A DNA stretch of 64,000 bases from Pseudomonas multiresinivorans (GCF_012971725.1 NZ_CP048833.1:2480001-2544000), one strand, 5' to 3'. Positions 1-9,983 are shown, counted from the first letter of the stretch. The notes: generated from the letters alone by a model not told the origin. Program-made: numbers and translations.

Positions 1-2
1 CC

Positions 3-368
3 GCAGACGCAAAGTTCGACGAGGTGCTCAGCGTCAATCACCACCCGCTGAAGGTGCATGCCCACGACGACCACTGTGCGTGGATGGACTTCAGCGAAAT
101 GTTCGAACGCCCGCGCTCGGCCAGCGACTACCTGTGGCTGATCGAGCATTTCCCGCGCATGGCAGTCAGCGGCCTCGGGCCGCTGGCGGATTACCCGCCG
201 GACGTGAGCATGCGCTTCCTCAACTTCATCGACATTGCCTACGACCGGCAGTTGAGGCTGCAATTGTTCGCCACGGTGTCGCTGGACGAGTTGGCGGCGG
301 GCGGGGCAGCGCTGGACTTCTCGCGAACGCTGAGCCGGTTGCGGCAGTTGAAACTGGAGCCGCTGTAG
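3..368 (+). CDS. zapE: ZapE/AFG1-like ATPase, C-terminal fragment
   Basis: Reading frame open from the left edge, so only about the last 121 residues are visible. The segment WMDFSEMFERPRSASDYLWL, then RFLNFIDIAYDRQLRLQL and the ending RTLSRLRQLK, fits the C-terminal part of AFG1/ZapE P-loop ATPases, where a W-F/D-F-x-E block precedes a YDR and an RTxSRL block. The Walker motifs lie outside the window. ZapE-type proteins act at the division site or in membrane protein quality control. Pseudomonas genomes can carry a second, divergent copy and this may be that one. The family assignment is by eye from the C-terminus only. Confidence 0.7.
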   Translation, partial: ADAKFDEVLSVNHHPLKVHAHDDHCAWMDFSEMFERPRSASDYLWLIEHFPRMAVSGLGPLADYPPDVSMRFLNFIDIAYDRQLRLQLFATVSLDELAAGGAALDFSRTLSRLRQLKLEPL

Positions 369-393
369 GCGGTCGCGCGGGCCGTCGAGATTG

Positions 394-463
394 GTTCGCG
401 AGCAAGCTCGCTCCTACGAAGATCACTCCGATCCTACCTGTAGGAGCGAGCTTGCTCGCGAAC
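394..463. repeat. REP-like inverted pair, family A
   Basis: Two convergent copies (394-417 and 440-463) of a 24-bp element starting GTAGGAGCGAG and ending TTGCTCGCGAAC, the first in reverse orientation. Each copy has the internal palindrome GCGAGCTTGCTCGC. The pair sits just after the zapE stop. The same pair recurs at many other intergenic places in this window. Confidence 0.9.
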
Positions 464-480
464 CCGTGTTGGCACCGAAG

Positions 481-527
481 CGCCGGCCTATGGTCGGCGG
501 ATAACGCTGGCGCGTTATGCGCCCTAC
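481..527. repeat. REP-like element, family D (GGCGGATAAC...GCGCCCTAC)
   Basis: A GC-rich stretch containing GGCGGATAACGCTGG followed by CGCGTTATGCGCCCTAC. The same block occurs at 21404-21476 and, in a diverged form, at 34366-34442. It is a second repeat family with the same CCTAC outer end as family A. Confidence 0.75.
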
Positions 528-557
528 GCCGGTGGCGCGGGGTGTCGATAAGCTCCG

Positions 558-613
558 TTCGATAATCGGCCAGTTGTGTTGCGATAATCGCCCGTGCGTG
601 TCGATAATCGCCC
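558..613 (+). promoter_or_regulatory. Three tandem PcaR-type boxes upstream of pcaR
   Basis: The nonamer CGATAATCG occurs three times in direct orientation at 560-568, 582-590 and 602-610, a spacing of 22 and 20 bp, about two helical turns. The last copy ends about 30 bp before the pcaR start. IclR-type PcaR is known to bind GTTCGATAATCGCAC-like sequences, and the first copy here reads GTTCGATAATCGGCC. Autoregulation is inferred. Confidence 0.75.
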
Positions 614-639
614 GGCATTCGCCTGCCAGGACAACAACA

Positions 640-1482
640 ATGACCGACGCCCCCCGTGCCAGCCTGCCGCCTCTTGCGCCGCCGATCATCGCTTCGCCCG
701 CCAAGCGCATCGAGGCCTTCACCGGCGACCCGAACTTCATGACCTCGCTAGCCCGCGGCCTGGCGGTTATCCATGCGTTCCAGGAGCGCAAACGGCACCT
801 GACCATCGCGCAGATCAGCCACCGCACCGAGATCCCGCGCGCCGCCGTGCGCCGCTGCCTGCACACGCTGATGAAGCTGGGCTACGTCACCTCCGACGGT
901 CGCACCTATTCGCTGCTGCCGAAGGTGCTGACCCTCGGCCACGCCTACCTGTCGTCGACGCCGCTGGCGGTCACCGCGCAGCCGATCCTCGATCGCCTGA
1001 GCGAGCAGCTGCACGAGGCCTGTTCGATGGCCACGCTCGAAGGCGACGAGATTCTTTACATCGCCCGCTCGGCCACGCCGCAGCGCCTGATCTCGGTGGA
1101 CCTGAGCGTCGGCAGCCGCCTGCCGGCGTACTGCACCTCCATGGGGCGCATCCTGCTCGCCGGGCTGAATGACGAAGCCCTGGAGGACTACCTGGCCCAC
1201 GCCGACCTGCAGGTGAAGACCAGCCGCACCGTGCACACCCCGGAAATGCTCCGCGCGAGCATCGCCGAGATCCGCCAGCAGGGCTGGGTGATCATCGACC
1301 AGGAACTGGAAGTCGGCCTGCGCTCCATCGCCGTGCCGCTGAAGGATTCCGCCGGCCAGGTGCTCGCCGCGCTGAACGTCGGCACCCACGCCGGGCGCGT
1401 GTCACGGCAGGAGCTGGAAACGCGCTTCCTGCCGGTGCTGCTGGAGGCCAGCCGCGAGCTGGGTACGCGGCTGTTCCATTGA
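640..1482 (+). CDS. pcaR: IclR-family beta-ketoadipate regulator PcaR
   Basis: 280-residue regulator with an N-terminal winged helix (about residues 54-85, LTIAQISHRTEIPRAAVRRC) and a C-terminal IclR effector domain. PcaR activates pca genes in response to 3-oxoadipate. The ATG at 640 was chosen over an upstream in-frame start at 517 because it gives the usual family length and lies just after the three CGATAATCG boxes, while the longer frame would run through them. It is followed by pcaK. PobR or another IclR member is possible by sequence alone, but the context of pcaK, pcaIJF and pcaBDC makes PcaR most likely. Confidence 0.9.
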   Translation: MTDAPRASLPPLAPPIIASPAKRIEAFTGDPNFMTSLARGLAVIHAFQERKRHLTIAQISHRTEIPRAAVRRCLHTLMKLGYVTSDGRTYSLLPKVLTLGHAYLSSTPLAVTAQPILDRLSEQLHEACSMATLEGDEILYIARSATPQRLISVDLSVGSRLPAYCTSMGRILLAGLNDEALEDYLAHADLQVKTSRTVHTPEMLRASIAEIRQQGWVIIDQELEVGLRSIAVPLKDSAGQVLAALNVGTHAGRVSRQELETRFLPVLLEASRELGTRLFH

Positions 1483-1535
1483 TTGCCTTGCGCGGCCCGT
1501 CTTGCGGTAATCCCGTTCGCTAACCGCCCACAGTG

Positions 1536-1547
1536 GCGATTATCGAA
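1536..1547 (-). promoter_or_regulatory. Inverted PcaR-type box upstream of pcaK
   Basis: GGCGATTATCGA, the reverse complement of the TCGATAATCGCC found before pcaR, lies about 215 bp before the pcaK start in the 277-bp pcaR-pcaK gap. It may let PcaR control pcaK separately from pcaR. Confidence 0.55.
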
Positions 1548-1759
1548 TTGATCGGCTGAACGTCTCTTCGTACTGTTGCTCGACCCGTCCAGCCGGACGG
1601 GCAATAACAACAATGAGCGTCAGCCATGGCCCCTGTGTGCCTGCCCCATCCGCCGGTCCGTGCGTCCACCGGCTCGCGCCTCATTCCTGTCCAGCTTGCG
1701 GGAGTGCAGGGCGATCCAGCCGGCCTTCCCGCGACGACGCCTTCGCAGGAAGTCTTCGC

Positions 1760-3109
1760 ATGACCAGTTCCGCCCACGTGCCCGCTGCCGGCACCCTCGA
1801 CGTCCAGTCATTCATCAACGCCCAGCCGCTGTCGCTGTACCAGTGCCGCATCGTGCTGCTGTGCTTCCTCATCGTCTTCCTCGACGGCCTGGATACCGCC
1901 GCCATGGGCTTCATCGCCCCAGCGCTGACCCAGGACTGGGGCATCGACCGCGCCAGCCTCGGCCCGGTGATGAGCGCTGCGCTGATCGGCATGGTCTTCG
2001 GCGCCCTGGGCTCCGGCCCGCTGGCCGACCGTTTCGGGCGCAAGGGCGTGCTGGTGGTGGCGGTGTTCCTGTTCGGCCTGTTCAGTCTGCTCTCCGCCTA
2101 CAGCGCCACGCTCGACCAACTGCTGGTGCTGCGTCTGCTGACCGGCATCGGCCTGGGCGCGGCGATGCCCAACGCCACGACGCTGCTTTCCGAGTACACG
2201 CCGGAACGCCTCAAGTCGCTGCTGGTAACCAGCATGTTCTGCGGTTTCAACCTGGGCATGGCGGCAGGTGGTTTCGTTTCCGCCAAGTTGATCCCGGCCT
2301 ATGGCTGGCACAGCCTGCTGTTGCTCGGCGGCGTGCTGCCGCTGGTGCTGGCGGTGGTGCTGCTGGTGTGGCTGCCGGAGTCGGCGCGCTTCCTGGTGGT
2401 GCGCAATCGCGGGGCGGAGAAGATCAAGCGTGTGCTGGCGCCGATTGCTCCGGCCGAGGTGGTCATGGCACGTGAGTTCAGCGTGCCTGAACAGAAGACG
2501 GTGCAGAGCCGCAACGTGTTCAAGGTGATCTTCTCCGGCACTTACAGCGCGGGGACCCTGCTGCTGTGGCTGACCTATTTCATGGGCCTGGTGATCGTCT
2601 ACCTGCTCACCAGCTGGCTGCCGACGCTGATGCGCGACGCCGGCGCGAGCATGGAGCAGGCGGCCTTCATCGGCGCGCTGTTCCAGCTCGGCGGGGTACT
2701 CAGCTCGGTCGGGGTGGGCTGGGCGATGGACCGCTTCAACCCGCACAAGGTCATCGGCATCTTCTACTGCCTGGCGGGTGTGTTCGCCTACTTCGTCGGG
2801 CAGAGCCTGGGCACCGTCATGCTGCTGGCGACCCTGGTGCTGGCCGCCGGCATGTGCGTGAACGGCGCGCAATCGGCCATGCCGTCTCTCGCCGCGCGCT
2901 TCTACCCGACCCAGGGACGCGCCACCGGGGTGTCCTGGATGCTCGGCATCGGCCGCTTCGGCGCCATCCTCGGTGCCTGGATCGGCGCGACCCTGCTGGG
3001 CCTGGGCTGGAACTTCGAGCAGGTACTCACTGCGCTGATCGTGCCGGCCGCCATCGCCACGGCGGCGGTGGTGATCAAGGGGTTGGTGAGCCACGCGGAC
3101 GCTACCTGA
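1760..3109 (+). CDS. pcaK: 4-hydroxybenzoate/protocatechuate MFS transporter PcaK
   Basis: 449-residue, 12-helix major facilitator protein of the aromatic acid:H+ symporter type. The acidic motif DGLD at residues 42-45 in helix 1 and the loop GPLADRFGRKG at 86-96 are family hallmarks. It imports 4-hydroxybenzoate and protocatechuate across the inner membrane and is linked to chemotaxis to them in P. putida. The ATG at 1760 has AGGAAG upstream and gives the standard PcaK length. The same frame is open back to 1613, but that extension is not hydrophobic and is unlike the family. It is followed 3 bp later by the convergent catR. Confidence 0.93.
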   Translation: MTSSAHVPAAGTLDVQSFINAQPLSLYQCRIVLLCFLIVFLDGLDTAAMGFIAPALTQDWGIDRASLGPVMSAALIGMVFGALGSGPLADRFGRKGVLVVAVFLFGLFSLLSAYSATLDQLLVLRLLTGIGLGAAMPNATTLLSEYTPERLKSLLVTSMFCGFNLGMAAGGFVSAKLIPAYGWHSLLLLGGVLPLVLAVVLLVWLPESARFLVVRNRGAEKIKRVLAPIAPAEVVMAREFSVPEQKTVQSRNVFKVIFSGTYSAGTLLLWLTYFMGLVIVYLLTSWLPTLMRDAGASMEQAAFIGALFQLGGVLSSVGVGWAMDRFNPHKVIGIFYCLAGVFAYFVGQSLGTVMLLATLVLAAGMCVNGAQSAMPSLAARFYPTQGRATGVSWMLGIGRFGAILGAWIGATLLGLGWNFEQVLTALIVPAAIATAAVVIKGLVSHADAT

Positions 3110-3112
3110 TCC

Positions 3113-3985
3113 TCAGGGCAGTTTCGCGCCGATCAGTTGCAGGCAGCGTTGCAGCGGAGCGCTGACATCGCCGCGGCGCAGGCTCAGGATGATCGGCGAG
3201 ACTGCCTCTGCGTCGGTCAGCGTGGAGTAGCCGATGTCGGCGCGGTGCTGTTGCTGCACCGACGCCGGCACCAGTGCCACGCCCAGGCCGGCGGCGACCA
3301 GGCCGATGGCGGTCTGCAGTTCGTTGGTCCACTGCGCAACACGCACACTCAGGCCGTGGTTGGCGAACAGCGCCAGTACGTGGTCGGCATAGCTGGGACG
3401 CGGGTTGGCGGGGTAGAGGACGAAGTCCTCGCCGGCCAGTTGCTCCAGGCTCACTGGGTGACCCAGCAGACGGTGCCCGGCGGGCAGCACGGCGACCATC
3501 GGCTCCTCACGCAGGACGATCTGGCTGATCGCCGGGTCGTCGATGCGGATGCGCCCGAAGCCGATGTCGATGCGCCCGCTTTTCAGCGCCTCGACCTGCT
3601 GCACTGTGGTCATTTCCTGCAAACCCAACTCCAGCCCGGCATCGCCGCGCAGCTCGCGGATCAGCTCGGGCAGGCCGTCGTACAGCGTCGACGGCGCGAA
3701 ACCGATGCCGAACCACTGGCGCTCGCCACGACCGATGCGCCGGGTGCTTTCGCAGATGCCCTCCAGCTGCGCCAGCAGGGTGCCGGTCTGCTCGTGGAAG
3801 TAGCGCCCGGCGTCGGTCAGGCGCAGCGGCCGGCCGCGTTCCAGCAGCGGCACGCCAAGCAACTCCTCGAGCTGCTGGATCTGCCGGCTCAGCGGTGGCT
3901 GGGCGATGTGCAGGCGCTCGGCGGCGCGGGTGAAGTTGAGGGTGCCGGCCACTTCGCGGAAGTAGCGCAGGTGTCGCAGCTCCAT
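3113..3985 (-). CDS. catR: LysR-type regulator CatR of the catechol operon
   Basis: 290-residue LysR protein. The N-terminal HTH (LRYFREVAGTLNFTRAAERL, with PPLSRQIQQLE recognition helix) and effector domain match CatR/CatM/BenM types. The GGAGGTATC before the ATG at 3985 decides the start. It is divergent from catB, the usual arrangement for CatR, which activates catBC and often catA with cis,cis-muconate as inducer. It converges with pcaK with only 3 bp between the stop codons. Confidence 0.93.
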   Translation of the reverse strand: MELRHLRYFREVAGTLNFTRAAERLHIAQPPLSRQIQQLEELLGVPLLERGRPLRLTDAGRYFHEQTGTLLAQLEGICESTRRIGRGERQWFGIGFAPSTLYDGLPELIRELRGDAGLELGLQEMTTVQQVEALKSGRIDIGFGRIRIDDPAISQIVLREEPMVAVLPAGHRLLGHPVSLEQLAGEDFVLYPANPRPSYADHVLALFANHGLSVRVAQWTNELQTAIGLVAAGLGVALVPASVQQQHRADIGYSTLTDAEAVSPIILSLRRGDVSAPLQRCLQLIGAKLP

Positions 3986-3986
3986 G

Positions 3987-4001
3987 ATACCTCCAGGGTA
4001 T
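3987..4001. promoter_or_regulatory. CatR operator-like dyad
   Basis: Perfect inverted repeat ATACC-N5-GGTAT of the LysR T-N11-A form, lying between the catR start and catB and overlapping the catR ribosome-binding site. A further GGTAT half-site lies at 4080-4084 closer to catB. Binding here would give both catR autorepression and catB activation. Confidence 0.55.
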
Positions 4002-4133
4002 GCAACAAGACGGCATCGATATTGGACTGCCTGTGGGGCCCGGCGCAATCCTTCGTCAATCGCGAAAAGACCTTCCGGGTATCGCTAATTGACTGCCCGG
4101 CCACCCCAGAAATCCCAGCCCGGAACGCCGTCC

Positions 4134-5255
4134 ATGAGTAGCCCTGTCATCGAACGCATCGAGTCGATCATCGTCGACCTGCCGACCATCCGCCCGCACA
4201 AGCTGGCCATGCACACCATGCAGCGGCAGACGCTGGTGATCATCCGCCTGCGCTGCTCCGACGGCGTCGAAGGCATCGGCGAGGCCACCACCATCGGCGG
4301 CCTGGCCTATGGCAACGAGAGCCCGGAAAGCATCAAGGCCAATATCGACACGCACTTTGCGCCGCTGCTCCAGGGCCAGGACGCGAGCAACATCAACGCT
4401 TGCATGCAGCGCCTGGACAAGTCGATCAAGGGCAACACCTTCGCCCGCTCCGGCATTGAGAGCGCGCTGCTGGACGCCCAGGGCAAGCGCCTCGGCCTGC
4501 CGGTCAGCGAGCTGCTCGGCGGCCGCGTACGCGACAGCCTGGAAGTGGCCTGGACCCTGGCCTCCGGCGACACCGCCCGCGATATCGCCGAAGCCGAACA
4601 GATGCTGGAAATCCGCCGCCACCGCATCTTCAAGCTGAAGATCGGCGCCAACCCGCTGGAGCAGGACCTCAAGCATGTGGTGGCAATCAAGAAGGCCCTG
4701 GGCGAGCGCGCCAGCGTGCGCGTGGACGTCAACCAGGGCTGGGATGAATCCCAGGCCATCCGCGGCTGCCAGGTGCTCGGCGAGAACGGTATCGACCTGA
4801 TCGAGCAGCCTATCTCGCGCATCAACCGCAGCGGCCAGGTGCGCCTGAACCAGCGCAGCCCGGCGCCGATCATGGCCGACGAGTCCATCGAGAGCGTGGC
4901 CGACGCCTTCAGCCTCGCCGCTGACGGCGCGGCCAGCATCTTCGCCCTGAAGATCGCCAAGAACGGCGGCCCGCGCGCCGTGTTGCGCACCGCGCAGATC
5001 GCCGAAGCGGCCGGCATCGCGCTGTACGGCGGGACCATGCTCGAAGGTGCGGTCGGCACCCTGGCCTCGGCCCACGCCTTCATCACCCTGGAAAAACTCA
5101 CCTGGGCCACCGAGCTGTTTGGTCCGCTGCTGCTCACCGAGGAAATCGTCACCGAAGCGCCGGTGTATCGCGACTTCCAGCTGCAGGTGCCGCGCACGCC
5201 CGGCCTGGGCCTGACCTTGGACGAAGAGCGCCTGGCGCGCTTCCGCCGCACCTGA
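4134..5255 (+). CDS. catB: cis,cis-muconate lactonizing enzyme CatB
   Basis: 373-residue enolase-superfamily muconate cycloisomerase, converting cis,cis-muconate to muconolactone. Catalytic Lys169 in KLKIG and metal ligands Asp198 (DVNQ), Glu224 (LIEQP) and Asp249 (MADE) fall at exactly the residue numbers known for the P. putida enzyme, which supports the ATG at 4134 rather than the upstream in-frame start at 4089. The Shine-Dalgarno sequence is weak (GGAAC). It is first of the catBCA operon and divergent from catR. Confidence 0.96.
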   Translation: MSSPVIERIESIIVDLPTIRPHKLAMHTMQRQTLVIIRLRCSDGVEGIGEATTIGGLAYGNESPESIKANIDTHFAPLLQGQDASNINACMQRLDKSIKGNTFARSGIESALLDAQGKRLGLPVSELLGGRVRDSLEVAWTLASGDTARDIAEAEQMLEIRRHRIFKLKIGANPLEQDLKHVVAIKKALGERASVRVDVNQGWDESQAIRGCQVLGENGIDLIEQPISRINRSGQVRLNQRSPAPIMADESIESVADAFSLAADGAASIFALKIAKNGGPRAVLRTAQIAEAAGIALYGGTMLEGAVGTLASAHAFITLEKLTWATELFGPLLLTEEIVTEAPVYRDFQLQVPRTPGLGLTLDEERLARFRRT

Positions 5256-5286
5256 TTTTTTCGATTGAGATAGAGGAGAAAAACCG

Positions 5287-5577
5287 ATGCTGTTCCACGT
5301 GAAGATGACCGTGAAATTGCCCGTCGACATGGACCCGGCCAAGGCCGCCCAGCTCAAGGCCGACGAGAAGGAACTGGCCCAGCGCCTGCAGCGCGAGGGC
5401 AAGTGGCGTCACCTGTGGCGCATCGCCGGGCACTACGCCAACTACAGCGTGTTCGACCTCGCCAGCGTCGAGGAACTGCACGACACCCTGATGCAGTTGC
5501 CGCTGTTCCCCTACATGGACATCGAGGTCGACGGCCTCTGCCGCCATCCGTCCTCGATCCACGCCGACGACCGCTGA
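5287..5577 (+). CDS. catC: Muconolactone delta-isomerase CatC
   Basis: 96 residues, the exact family length, with the typical start LFHVKMTVKLP and the WRIAGHYANYSVFD segment. It isomerises muconolactone to 3-oxoadipate enol-lactone as a cytoplasmic decamer. A GAGGAG ribosome-binding site lies 9 bp before the ATG, and the gap to catB is 31 bp. Confidence 0.97.
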   Translation: MLFHVKMTVKLPVDMDPAKAAQLKADEKELAQRLQREGKWRHLWRIAGHYANYSVFDLASVEELHDTLMQLPLFPYMDIEVDGLCRHPSSIHADDR

Positions 5578-5624
5578 CTTTCGCTCCGTACGACTCAACA
5601 AGAACAAGACTTGAGGATCGCACC

Positions 5625-6557
5625 ATGACCGTGAAGATTTCCCAGACTGCCGATATCCAGACCTTCTTCGAAGAAGCCAGCGGCGCCTTGAACGACCAGG
5701 GCAATCCGCGCGTGAAGAGCCTCGTCCTGCGCATCCTGCAGGACACCGCGAAGCTCATCGAAGACATGAACGTCACCCCGGATGAGTTCTGGAAAGCCGT
5801 GGACTACCTCAACCGCCTGGGCGCGCGTCAGGAAGCCGGCCTGGTGGTCGCCGGCCTGGGCATCGAGCACTACCTCGACCTGCTGCTGGACGCACAGGAC
5901 GCAGCGGTCGGCATCGAAGGCGGCACCCCGCGCACCATCGAAGGCCCGCTGTACGTGGCCGGCGCGCCGCTGTCCGAAGGCGAAGCGCGGATGGACGATG
6001 GCCAGGATGCGGGCACCGTGATGTTCCTCTCCGGCCGCGTGTTCGACCTCGACGGCAAGCCGCTGGCCGGCGCCGTGGTCGACCTCTGGCACGCCAACAC
6101 CAACGGCACCTACTCGTACTTCGACAGCACCCAGTCCGAATTCAACCTGCGCCGGCGCATCGTCACCGACGCCGAAGGCCGTTACCAAGCGCGCAGCATC
6201 GTGCCCAGCGGCTACGGCTGCCCGCCGGACGGCCCGACCCAGGAGCTGCTCAACCAGCTCGGCCGCCACGGCCAGCGCCCGGCGCACATCCACTTCTTCA
6301 TCTCCGCGCCGGGCCATCGCCACCTGACCACGCAGATCAACCTGGCCGGCGACCAATACCTGTGGGACGACTTCGCCTACGCCACCCGTGACGGGCTGAT
6401 CGGCGAGGTGCGTTTCGTCGAGGACGCCGATGCGGCCAAGGCACGCGGCGTGGAAGGGCGTTTTGCCGAGATCGAGTTCGACTTCCAGCTGCAGCAGGCG
6501 GTTTCCGCCGACGCGGAAGACCGCAGCAATCGCCCCCGCGCCTTGCAGCAAGCCTGA
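5625..6557 (+). CDS. catA: Catechol 1,2-dioxygenase CatA
   Basis: 310-residue intradiol dioxygenase that cleaves catechol to cis,cis-muconate with a non-heme Fe(III). The iron ligands are visible as Tyr163 (GTYSY), Tyr197 (PSGYG), His221 and His223 (PAHIHFF). The N-terminal helical region of about 100 residues is the linker/dimer domain of the family. The ATG at 5625 was chosen because the upstream frame overlaps catC and has no ribosome-binding site; GAGGATC precedes 5625. It is the last gene of catBCA, 47 bp after catC. Confidence 0.96.
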   Translation: MTVKISQTADIQTFFEEASGALNDQGNPRVKSLVLRILQDTAKLIEDMNVTPDEFWKAVDYLNRLGARQEAGLVVAGLGIEHYLDLLLDAQDAAVGIEGGTPRTIEGPLYVAGAPLSEGEARMDDGQDAGTVMFLSGRVFDLDGKPLAGAVVDLWHANTNGTYSYFDSTQSEFNLRRRIVTDAEGRYQARSIVPSGYGCPPDGPTQELLNQLGRHGQRPAHIHFFISAPGHRHLTTQINLAGDQYLWDDFAYATRDGLIGEVRFVEDADAAKARGVEGRFAEIEFDFQLQQAVSADAEDRSNRPRALQQA

Positions 6558-6593
6558 TTCCCCAACCGCTCCGATCCTGCTGGTAACCCCGCC

Positions 6594-6673
6594 GTAGGAT
6601 GGCGTGGAGCGAAGCGATACCCATCAATCCGTGCAACGACCGCATGGGTATCGCTGCGCTCCCCCCATCCTAC
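6594..6673. repeat. REP-like inverted pair, family C
   Basis: Copies at 6594-6624 (GTAGGATGGCGTGGAGC...) and in reverse at 6644-6673 (...CCCCATCCTAC), with core GAGCGAAGCGATACCCAT. The same family flanks the pcaC-aacS gap at 12668-12832. It is part of the 448-bp gap between catA and pcaI. Confidence 0.85.
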
Positions 6674-6706
6674 GCAGAGCACTGCAGGAAGCCTGATGCT
6701 GAATCT

Positions 6707-6785
6707 GTAGGAGCGAGCTTGCTCGCGAACCCGCTCGGCGCCGGATCAGCCGGGAAACTCAGTTCGCGAGCAAGCTCGCTCCTAC
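6707..6785. repeat. REP-like inverted pair, family A
   Basis: Copies at 6707-6730 and (reverse) 6762-6785 of the GTAGGAGCGAG element. It lies between the family C pair and the pcaI promoter region in the catA-pcaI gap. Confidence 0.9.
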
Positions 6786-6907
6786 AAAAAACCGCTTGCC
6801 GGGCATTACCTCGCTTGCTGGAAGCATCTGCAGGCGTGGCCCTTTGCCTGTGACGCTCCTGCGATTTCGGGCTGTCGCCGAGCAGCCGTTAGCCCCCTAA
6901 GAGAAGT

Positions 6908-6940
6908 GTTCGATATTCGCACCAATAGTCGATTATCGCA
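6908..6940 (+). promoter_or_regulatory. Double PcaR-type box upstream of pcaIJF
   Basis: GTTCGATATTCGCAC at 6908-6922 differs in one base from the PcaR sequence GTTCGATAATCGCAC known from P. putida. A second, inverted core CGATTATCG lies at 6930-6938, 19 bp further on. Both are within 100 bp of the pcaI start. PcaR activation of pcaIJF is established in P. putida; its use here is inferred. Confidence 0.75.
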
Positions 6941-7005
6941 TTGTTCGCCCATCCCCCCGGCGGTACCTTTTTCCCACCTGCACCACGCCTACAACGAGAC
7001 CGACC

Positions 7006-7854
7006 ATGGCTGAACTCCTGACTCTCCGCGAAGCGATCGAGCGCTTCGTCAACGACGGCGACACCGTCGCGCTCGAAGGCTTCACCCACCTGATCCCGAC
7101 TGCTGCCTCCCACGAGCTGATCCGCCAGGGCAAGAAAGACCTGCACCTGGTGCGCATGACGCCCGACCTGGTCTACGACCTGCTGATCGGCGCCGGCTGC
7201 GTGCGCAAGCTGACCTTCTCCTGGGGCGGCAACCCTGGCGTCGGTTCGCTGCATCGCCTGCGTGATGCGGTAGAGAAGGGCTGGCCGCGCGAGCTGGAGA
7301 TCGACGAGCACAGCCACGCCGACCTGGCCAACTCCTACGTCGCTGGCGCCTCGGGCCTGCCGTTCGCCGTGCTGCGCGCTTACGCCGGTTCCGACCTGCC
7401 GAAGGTCAACCCGAACATCAAGTTCATCAACTGCCCGTTCACCGGCGAGCAACTGGCTGCCGTGCCTTCGGTTCGCCCTGACGTCACCGTGATCCACGCG
7501 CAGAAGGCCGACCGCAAGGGCAACGTGCTGCTGTGGGGCATCCTCGGCGTGCAGAAGGAAGCCGTCCTGGCCGCCAAGCGCTGCATCGTCACCGTCGAGG
7601 AAATCGTCGACGACCTGAACGCGCCGATGAACTCATGCGTGCTGCCGACCTGGGCGCTGTCTGCCGTCTGCCACGTGCCCGGCGGCTCGCACCCGTCCTA
7701 TGCCCACGGCTACTCCGAGCGCGACAACCATTTCTACCAGGCCTGGGATCCGATCGCCCGTGACCGCGACACCTTCAACGCCTGGATCGATACCTACATC
7801 CGCGGCACCAAGGATTTTGCCGAGTTCCAGACCAAGCTCGCGGAGGCCAACTGA
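7006..7854 (+). CDS. pcaI: 3-oxoadipate CoA-transferase subunit A
   Basis: 282-residue alpha subunit of a class I CoA-transferase, moving CoA from succinyl-CoA to 3-oxoadipate. The N-terminal LTLREAIERFVNDGDTVALE and the GAGCVRKL region are typical of the family. At 282 residues it belongs to the longer type called CatI in P. knackmussii, not the about 231-residue P. putida PcaI. Its TGA overlaps the pcaJ start by one base (TGATG). Confidence 0.94.
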   Translation: MAELLTLREAIERFVNDGDTVALEGFTHLIPTAASHELIRQGKKDLHLVRMTPDLVYDLLIGAGCVRKLTFSWGGNPGVGSLHRLRDAVEKGWPRELEIDEHSHADLANSYVAGASGLPFAVLRAYAGSDLPKVNPNIKFINCPFTGEQLAAVPSVRPDVTVIHAQKADRKGNVLLWGILGVQKEAVLAAKRCIVTVEEIVDDLNAPMNSCVLPTWALSAVCHVPGGSHPSYAHGYSERDNHFYQAWDPIARDRDTFNAWIDTYIRGTKDFAEFQTKLAEAN

Positions 7855-8632
7855 TGAGCGCCTACAGCACCAATGAAATGATGACCGTGGCCGCCGCCCG
7901 CCGATTGAAGAACGGCGCCGTCTGCTTCGTCGGTATCGGCCTGCCGTCCAAGGCGGCCAACCTCGCGCGCCTGACTGCATCCCCTGATGTGGTCCTGATC
8001 TATGAATCCGGCCCCATCGGTGCCAAGCCCAGCGTGCTGCCGCTGTCCATCGGTGACGGCGAGCTGGCCGAGACCGCCGACACCGTGGTGCCCACCGGCG
8101 AAATCTTCCGTTACTGGCTGCAGGGCGGGCGCATCGACGTCGGCTTCCTCGGCGCGGCCCAGGTCGACCGCTTCGGCAACATCAACACCACCGTCATCGG
8201 CGACTACAACAAGCCGAAGGTGCGTCTGCCGGGCGCCGGCGGCGCGCCGGAGATCGCCGGCTCCGCCAAGGAAGTGCTGATCATCCTCAAGCAGTCCCAC
8301 CGCACCTTCGTCGACAAGCTGGCTTTCGTCACTTCGGTCGGCTTCGGTGAGGGCGGCGACCACCGCAAACAGCTCGGCCTGCCGGGCAAAGGCCCGGTGG
8401 CGATCATCACCGACCTCTGCATCATGGAACCGGAAGCCGGCAGCAATGAATTCATCGTCACCTCGTTGCATCCGGGCGTGACCCGCGAGCAGGTCGTGGA
8501 GGCAACCGGCTGGGCGATCCGCTTCGCCGAGAAGGTGTCAGAAACTGTCGCGCCGAACGATGTCGAACTGACCGCCCTGCGTGCCCTGGAAGCTCGCACT
8601 GCCGCCGCCCACGGTCAGCTGGGAGGTGAGGA

Positions 8633-8636
<4 letters not shown>
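7854..8636 (+). CDS. pcaJ: 3-oxoadipate CoA-transferase subunit B
   Basis: 260-residue beta subunit of the same transferase. The motif YESGPIG holds the expected catalytic Glu51 that forms the enzyme-CoA thioester, preceded by the glycine-rich GIGLPSKAANLAR. It shares one base with pcaI and four with pcaF, so the three genes are translationally coupled. Its length again matches the CatJ type rather than the short PcaJ. Confidence 0.94.
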
Positions 8637-9838
<1,202 letters not shown>

Positions 9839-9843
9839 CTCTT

Positions 9844-9923
9844 GTAGGAGCGAGCTTGCTCGCGAACCGCATGGCACCGGATTAACTGGCGTGAAGTGGG
9901 TTCGCGAGCAAGCTCGCTCCTAC
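9844..9923. repeat. REP-like inverted pair, family A
   Basis: Copies at 9844-9867 and (reverse) 9900-9923 in the 145-bp pcaF-pcaB gap, beginning 6 bp after the pcaF stop. Confidence 0.9.
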
Positions 9924-9983
9924 AGGTAGCAACACTCCGGTCATACTGTCCCGCATACGCCCGCCGATCTCCGGAGCCAACCC

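Noticed and set aside
394..463. Repeated GTAGGAGCGAG elements as a possible CRISPR array
   Set aside because: Copies are isolated or in inverted pairs scattered over 64 kb, not regularly spaced direct repeats, and there are no cas genes.
1613..1759. N-terminal extension of PcaK
   Set aside because: The frame is open but the start at 1760 has a ribosome-binding site and the correct family length.
1808..3094. A 428-codon open frame on the minus strand across pcaK
   Set aside because: It is antisense to a clear transporter gene; its protein is rich in His, Arg and Gln, as expected from the complement of GC-rich coding sequence.
6558..7005. A small gene in the catA-pcaI gap (for example the frame at 6599-6853)
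   Set aside because: The frame reads through two REP pairs and has no ribosome-binding site or recognisable protein.
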